A stretch of DNA of 64,000 nucleotides, from NCBI GenBank assembly GCA_965261795.1, contig OZ253476.1:2666001-2730000 (forward strand). The letters run 5' to 3'. The notes beneath the pieces were generated by a model that was given only the letters and a program-made list of their open reading frames with translations, searched no databases and had not been told where the DNA came from. A program made the position numbers and the translations under genes. This stretch comes from CBDCFV01 sp965261795 (GTDB lineage: Bacteria > Chloroflexota > Dehalococcoidia > Lucifugimonadales > UBA3495). This document shows positions 61,171 through 64,000 of this stretch, one piece after another. Every line of letters starts with the position of its first letter. Position 1 is the first letter of the stretch.

Positions 61171-61195
61171 GCCCCCGTTCTGCAACGGGGCAGGC
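61171..61195 (+). repeat. Mini-palindrome P4 inside IS630 transposase
   Basis: CCCCCGTTCTGCAACGGGG then CAGGCT lies between the DNA-binding and catalytic parts of the transposase. It has the same plan and orientation as P2 and P3. Confidence 0.75.
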
Positions 61196-61892
61196 TTTGG
61201 CTGAAGGAGTGCTGGTGCATCCCGCCGCAAGGCAGCGCCGAGGTCGTCTGTCCGATGGAAGACGTGCTGGAAGTCTATCAGCGCCGGTATGGGGACAACG
61301 AAGTTCTGGTCTGCCTGGACGAGACCAGCAAACAGCAGGTGAAGGAGACGCGCCTGCCGCGTCCGCCGCGTTCCGGGGCCGTAGGCTACTATGATTATGA
61401 ATACGAGCGCAACGGGGTGAGCAACCTTTTCATGTTGTTCGCTCCGCTGGAAGGGTGGCGGCGGGTGGAAGTGACGGACCGGCGTACGAAAGCCGATTGG
61501 GCCCGGGTGATCAAGCAACTGGTGGACGAGGACTACCCGCACAAGGACCGGATAGTGCTGGTGATGGACAACTTGAACACCCACCACCCGTCCTCGCTGT
61601 ACGAGGAATTTGAACCATCCGAAGCGCGGCGCATCGCCGAACGATTGGAGATTCACTACATTCCCATGCTTGGGAGTTGGCTTGATATGGCCGAGATTGA
61701 AATCGGGGTGATGGCCCGGCAATGCCTGGACCGGCGCATACCGGACCAAAGCGTTCTGCGGCGGGAGGTGGGAGCGTGGCAGGCTCAGCGCAACCAGGGC
61801 GCGATACGGGTGGACTGGCGCTTCACCACTCAGGACGCCCGAGTCAAACTGAAGTCTCTATACCCATCACTCCAATATTGACCGACTACTAG

Positions 61893-62122
61893 CTGCCTCG
61901 AAAAAACGCGAGAGATTCAGAGGAAGAGGAGGGGGGGAAACAGAGCCAGAGGGACAGGAGAAAACCACTGGGGAAAGAGAAAGAAGGCCGAAACTAAAGG
62001 AAGCTGGATTGTGCATCCAGTGTGGAAAGATTCCGGCCGGTTCTCACACCACCTGTGGAATTTGCCGAGCAAAAACACCAGCAGCCTACAAGGAAGGCAA
62101 GGGCAACAAGAGAACAATATAA
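61893..62122 (+). pseudogene. Zinc-ribbon gene fragment cut by IS630
   Basis: The frame from the IS edge to TAA 62120 encodes an acidic then Arg-rich lead, followed by LKEAGLCIQCGKIPAGSHTT and CGICRAKTPAAYKEG. Two CxxC pairs form a zinc ribbon related to the one at 2395-2571 (KELGLCKDCRGK and CPKCAEKH). No start codon remains, because the 5' end was displaced by the insertion. Confidence 0.5.
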
Positions 62123-62398
62123 AGAGAAGGGACTTTCGGTATGTGACCCGTCGATTCCTACAGACCAAGCCAGGCCTTCCCGAGATAGTAGCACCGGCTC
62201 TGTTCACTCGGTCCGAGTGCTGGCCTTCGATGGTCACTGCATAACCCAGGTCCTGTCAAACTCTATTCGGAACTGCAGCACGGCAGCTTGGCCAATCTTC
62301 CATAGGGTGACACTGAAGTCACCTTCCATGTTGTCCCCGCTCTGCCGGTGGAATTCTCCAAATTGACATCGTGGGATTCAATGCCAAACAATAAACGA
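62123..62398. other. Gap with possible gene remnant
   Basis: No intact gene. On the - strand 62329-62234 reads MEGDFSVTLWKIGQAAVLQF, then RIEFDRTWVMQ and a stop. It looks coding but is only 31 residues and follows a stop upstream. It may be the tail of a lost gene downstream of the kinase. Confidence 0.35.
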
Positions 62399-63460
62399 CT
62401 AGATTCCATTTCCAAGACCTTCCGTAAGACATAACTCACAGTACGCAGATTGGTTCCCTGTAAAGCTTGATCGACGAGACCTTAACCAGCGGCTGGCCCA
62501 GAAGTCTTCGATTGGTCCAGAACCATTTGCTGCTCGCGCTATTTCAGCCGCACCGAGTGCGTGGAGAGCGCCGCTGGGACCATCGAAGGATATGCTTATC
62601 GCACTCAGCCTTTGCCCATATTCAATCGATGCAATAGTTGGGTCAAGACTGCACAAATCTCCTTTCGGCAGAAGCCTTGTGAGAAATCCCGCAGTTAACC
62701 AATCTCCGGCACCGGCTGTATCCCTAATCTGTCGCGGTGAGGGTGGGGGGATCTCCCTCCATTCATCCCAGCCCCGTTTTGATCGCTGACTAAACCTCAC
62801 TCCACTGGCACCCAACGTCTCTATGACTAGTTTCGCCGAACCATTTTGGACTAATTCCCAATTCAAATCCTGATGACCAGGCTTGTGAGAGACTTTCACG
62901 ATGTCGCTAACTTCTGCTGCATGTTGCGCGCCGCGCGTCCGAGGAAAGGAGGGAGGCTCGAACATTACAACCAAACCCGCTTCTCGCGCCGCCTTGGCCA
63001 GGTGCAAGGTCGCCGGAGTTGCCCGGTCGAAGAAGTAGGTGTCAAATTTACCAATTTGATCAGCTTCGATTTCTGCCCTACGCTTGGAAACTACAGCCTC
63101 TTTAGGCAGGCGAACGCCACATAGTGGACACCTGTGTGTGAAGCGGTGCTGCCCGTCAGGAGTCCCCCGAATGATCTCGACAATGCCAGGAGTATTCAAC
63201 GAGGAAACCTGTTCTACTCCCGCTGTATGGACTCCTGCAGCGGCGACCTTTCTCATGAGTAGTTGTCCGCGATGATCTACTCCGGTTCTGGCCAAGAGCG
63301 AGACGTCAGCCCCCAAGGCGGACGCAAATACCGAAACATTACCGCAGGTCCCGCCTACCGACTGCCAGAATTCATTAGCAGCGACATTTCTGGAGATCAA
63401 GTCAAGAGTCAAGTATCCGGCGGTAAGAATACGGGTAGGACGCTCCCTATTATGGTGCAT
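62399..63460 (-). CDS. PfkB-family carbohydrate kinase
   Basis: 353 residues with the ribokinase fold. The N-terminal GG motif is QSVGGTCGNVSVFASALG, and the C-terminal signature is IRDTAGAGDWLTAGFL, with the catalytic Asp in GAGD. A Cys pair (CPLC) in a charged insertion near residue 113 is not usual for sugar kinases. It phosphorylates a sugar or nucleoside; the substrate is not predictable. It overlaps the upstream gene by 11 bases, so the two act together. Confidence 0.85.
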   Translation of the reverse strand: MHHNRERPTRILTAGYLTLDLISRNVAANEFWQSVGGTCGNVSVFASALGADVSLLARTGVDHRGQLLMRKVAAAGVHTAGVEQVSSLNTPGIVEIIRGTPDGQHRFTHRCPLCGVRLPKEAVVSKRRAEIEADQIGKFDTYFFDRATPATLHLAKAAREAGLVVMFEPPSFPRTRGAQHAAEVSDIVKVSHKPGHQDLNWELVQNGSAKLVIETLGASGVRFSQRSKRGWDEWREIPPPSPRQIRDTAGAGDWLTAGFLTRLLPKGDLCSLDPTIASIEYGQRLSAISISFDGPSGALHALGAAEIARAANGSGPIEDFWASRWLRSRRSSFTGNQSAYCELCLTEGLGNGI

Positions 63461-63983
63461 ATGCCTCGCCTGTCAGCCAGATCTCGAACAATTCACTGTT
63501 CACTGCCTCCGTCCCAGGTTGCCTTAGTTCGTACCCAGTGGGCTCGACATGCGTAACAGCCAGTTTATTCTCCCAAGCGGCCAAGAAGACGCCTAGTGAA
63601 AGCAATTTGCTCGCATGTGTGGATAAGACTGTGTAAGCCTTGCCGAGAGGCTCTAAGGAGACAGCATAGTCCTTTGCCAGTCCACTAATTTGCCTGTAAA
63701 TATCAAACGGATCGCTCTCGTTAGCATATATGAAGCCGCGAGGATCTACTCCCCAAGTTCCAAACAATAGAGAACTGTATTCCGAGACTAATTCGTCCCC
63801 ACGTCTGGGCCTCCGAGACGGAGCCGGAAGAAAGGGCTTTACCTCTGCCGGGGCAAGCGTTGAGTAAATTTTTTCAAGAACCGCAGCTTGCCCCTCGCCA
63901 AGTACCGGAGCCCAGATGGTGATTGGATCAGAATCTCCGGCAAGACTAAGCCCTCCGCTGAAAGGGACGATGTATTCTGCCAC
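63450..63983 (-). CDS. Uncharacterised partner of PfkB kinase
   Basis: 177 residues from a GTG at 63983, behind GAAGGGGG on the - strand. It begins EYIVPFSGGLSLAG, has a middle FGTWGVDPRGFIYANESD and a hydrophobic LLSLGVFLAAWENKLAV, and ends in a short acidic part. No family was recognised. The 11-base overlap with the kinase implies coupled translation and probably a shared pathway or complex. The operon may continue beyond the window. Confidence 0.6.
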   Translation of the reverse strand: MAEYIVPFSGGLSLAGDSDPITIWAPVLGEGQAAVLEKIYSTLAPAEVKPFLPAPSRRPRRGDELVSEYSSLLFGTWGVDPRGFIYANESDPFDIYRQISGLAKDYAVSLEPLGKAYTVLSTHASKLLSLGVFLAAWENKLAVTHVEPTGYELRQPGTEAVNSELFEIWLTGEAYAP

Positions 63984-64000
63984 ATCACCCCCTTCGGAAA

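Larger units (their letters stand above)
60703..61881 (+). pseudogene. IS630-family transposase gene broken by two hairpin insertions
   Basis: ATG 60703 lies behind GAGGAGGGG. Three frame segments encode one transposase: KRYRVKLSAEERRELKTLVS, then after 60830 MKDEDIARVLQIGRATVERV and DREIVESISPETVRQTLKK, then after 61195 VYQRRYGDNEVLVCLDETSK, VLVMDNLNTHHPSSL and LGSWLDMAEIEIGVM. The breaks coincide with two short hairpins at about 60806-60829 and 61171-61195. Removing them would approximately rejoin THA..LLLSDEA and KKNELKP-WLKECW. Acidic catalytic residues are otherwise present. Confidence 0.78.
60609..61892. mobile_element. IS630-type insertion sequence 2, defective
   Basis: Both ends begin CTAGTAGTC when read inward (60609 and, on the other strand, 61892), with CTAG at each edge. 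The transposase inside is interrupted twice. It split a zinc-ribbon gene whose 3' part lies at 61893-62122. Confidence 0.75.

Noticed and set aside
1..64000. tRNA, rRNA or known riboswitch genes
   Set aside because: No TTCGA-type T-loop with a flanking acceptor stem and no rRNA-like sequence was found by eye. A covariance-model scan would be decisive.

Overview
The window is GC-rich bacterial DNA built almost entirely from mobile-element genes, phage-defence genes and transposon debris. No rRNA or tRNA genes were seen and there are few housekeeping genes. Taxonomy is uncertain. A DUF1461-type membrane protein fragment and the mix of insertion sequences would fit Chloroflexota or another high-GC lineage, but this is a weak inference.

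Layout. (1) 1-2.9 kb: end of a thyX gene, a Fic protein and small genes with strong Shine-Dalgarno sites, apparently one flank of an integrated element or plasmid. (2) 3.2-15.6 kb: a defence operon on the + strand with a zinc-ribbon protein, a DUF499 ATPase, a small protein, an amber-interrupted BrnT-like toxin, a PD-(D/E)XK-like protein, a DUF1156 DNA methylase, a TIR-domain protein, a small protein and a PLD-SNF2 helicase. (3) 15.7-16.9 kb: a prokaryotic viperin homologue facing the operon, plus a small membrane protein. (4) 17.1-37.6 kb: the main body of a mobile element with tightly packed + strand genes, many overlapping by ATGA. It carries a DUF6094-type methyltransferase, a SNF2-like helicase, a Cas4-like nuclease, SLOG (DUF2493), DUF488 and AIM24-family proteins, and many unknowns. 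It also holds repeat arrays, an AT-rich repeat region that may be an origin, and several decaying genes. (5) 37.66-41.15 kb: three IS elements (IS701, IS5 and IS630 types) stacked end to end on shared CTAG tetranucleotides. (6) 41.15-45.6 kb: gene fragments, a DUF3817-like membrane protein, an intact GMC oxidoreductase and IS21 remnants. (7) 45.7-55.3 kb: a second defence island on the - strand. It holds a CBASS-type operon (XRE regulator, ImmA-like peptidase, patatin CapV, CD-NTase, E2-E1 Cap2). Upstream of it is a pair of P-loop ATPases, one of which is fused through helical repeats to a second, nearly identical CD-NTase. (8) 55.4-62.1 kb: a 137-bp MITE, IS1380, IS110 and IS630 copies (each frameshifted), a truncated DUF1461 gene and a CAP-domain gene split by a frameshift. 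(9) 62.4-64 kb: a PfkB-type sugar kinase overlapping an uncharacterised partner gene.

How the parts relate. The 1-3 kb and 17-37 kb blocks share gene density, strong GGAGG-type ribosome sites and small CxxC proteins. They may be one element into which the 3-16.5 kb defence block was inserted. The CBASS island is self-contained: CD-NTase makes the signal, CapV is the membrane-degrading effector, Cap2 primes the cyclase, and the XRE/ImmA pair probably controls expression. The most unusual object is the ATPase-TPR-CD-NTase fusion. Other notable signals are three genes broken only by an in-frame TAG, four mini-palindromes inserted in the sense direction in transposase genes, and a methylase cassette bounded by duplicated 3' ends of a nuclease gene.
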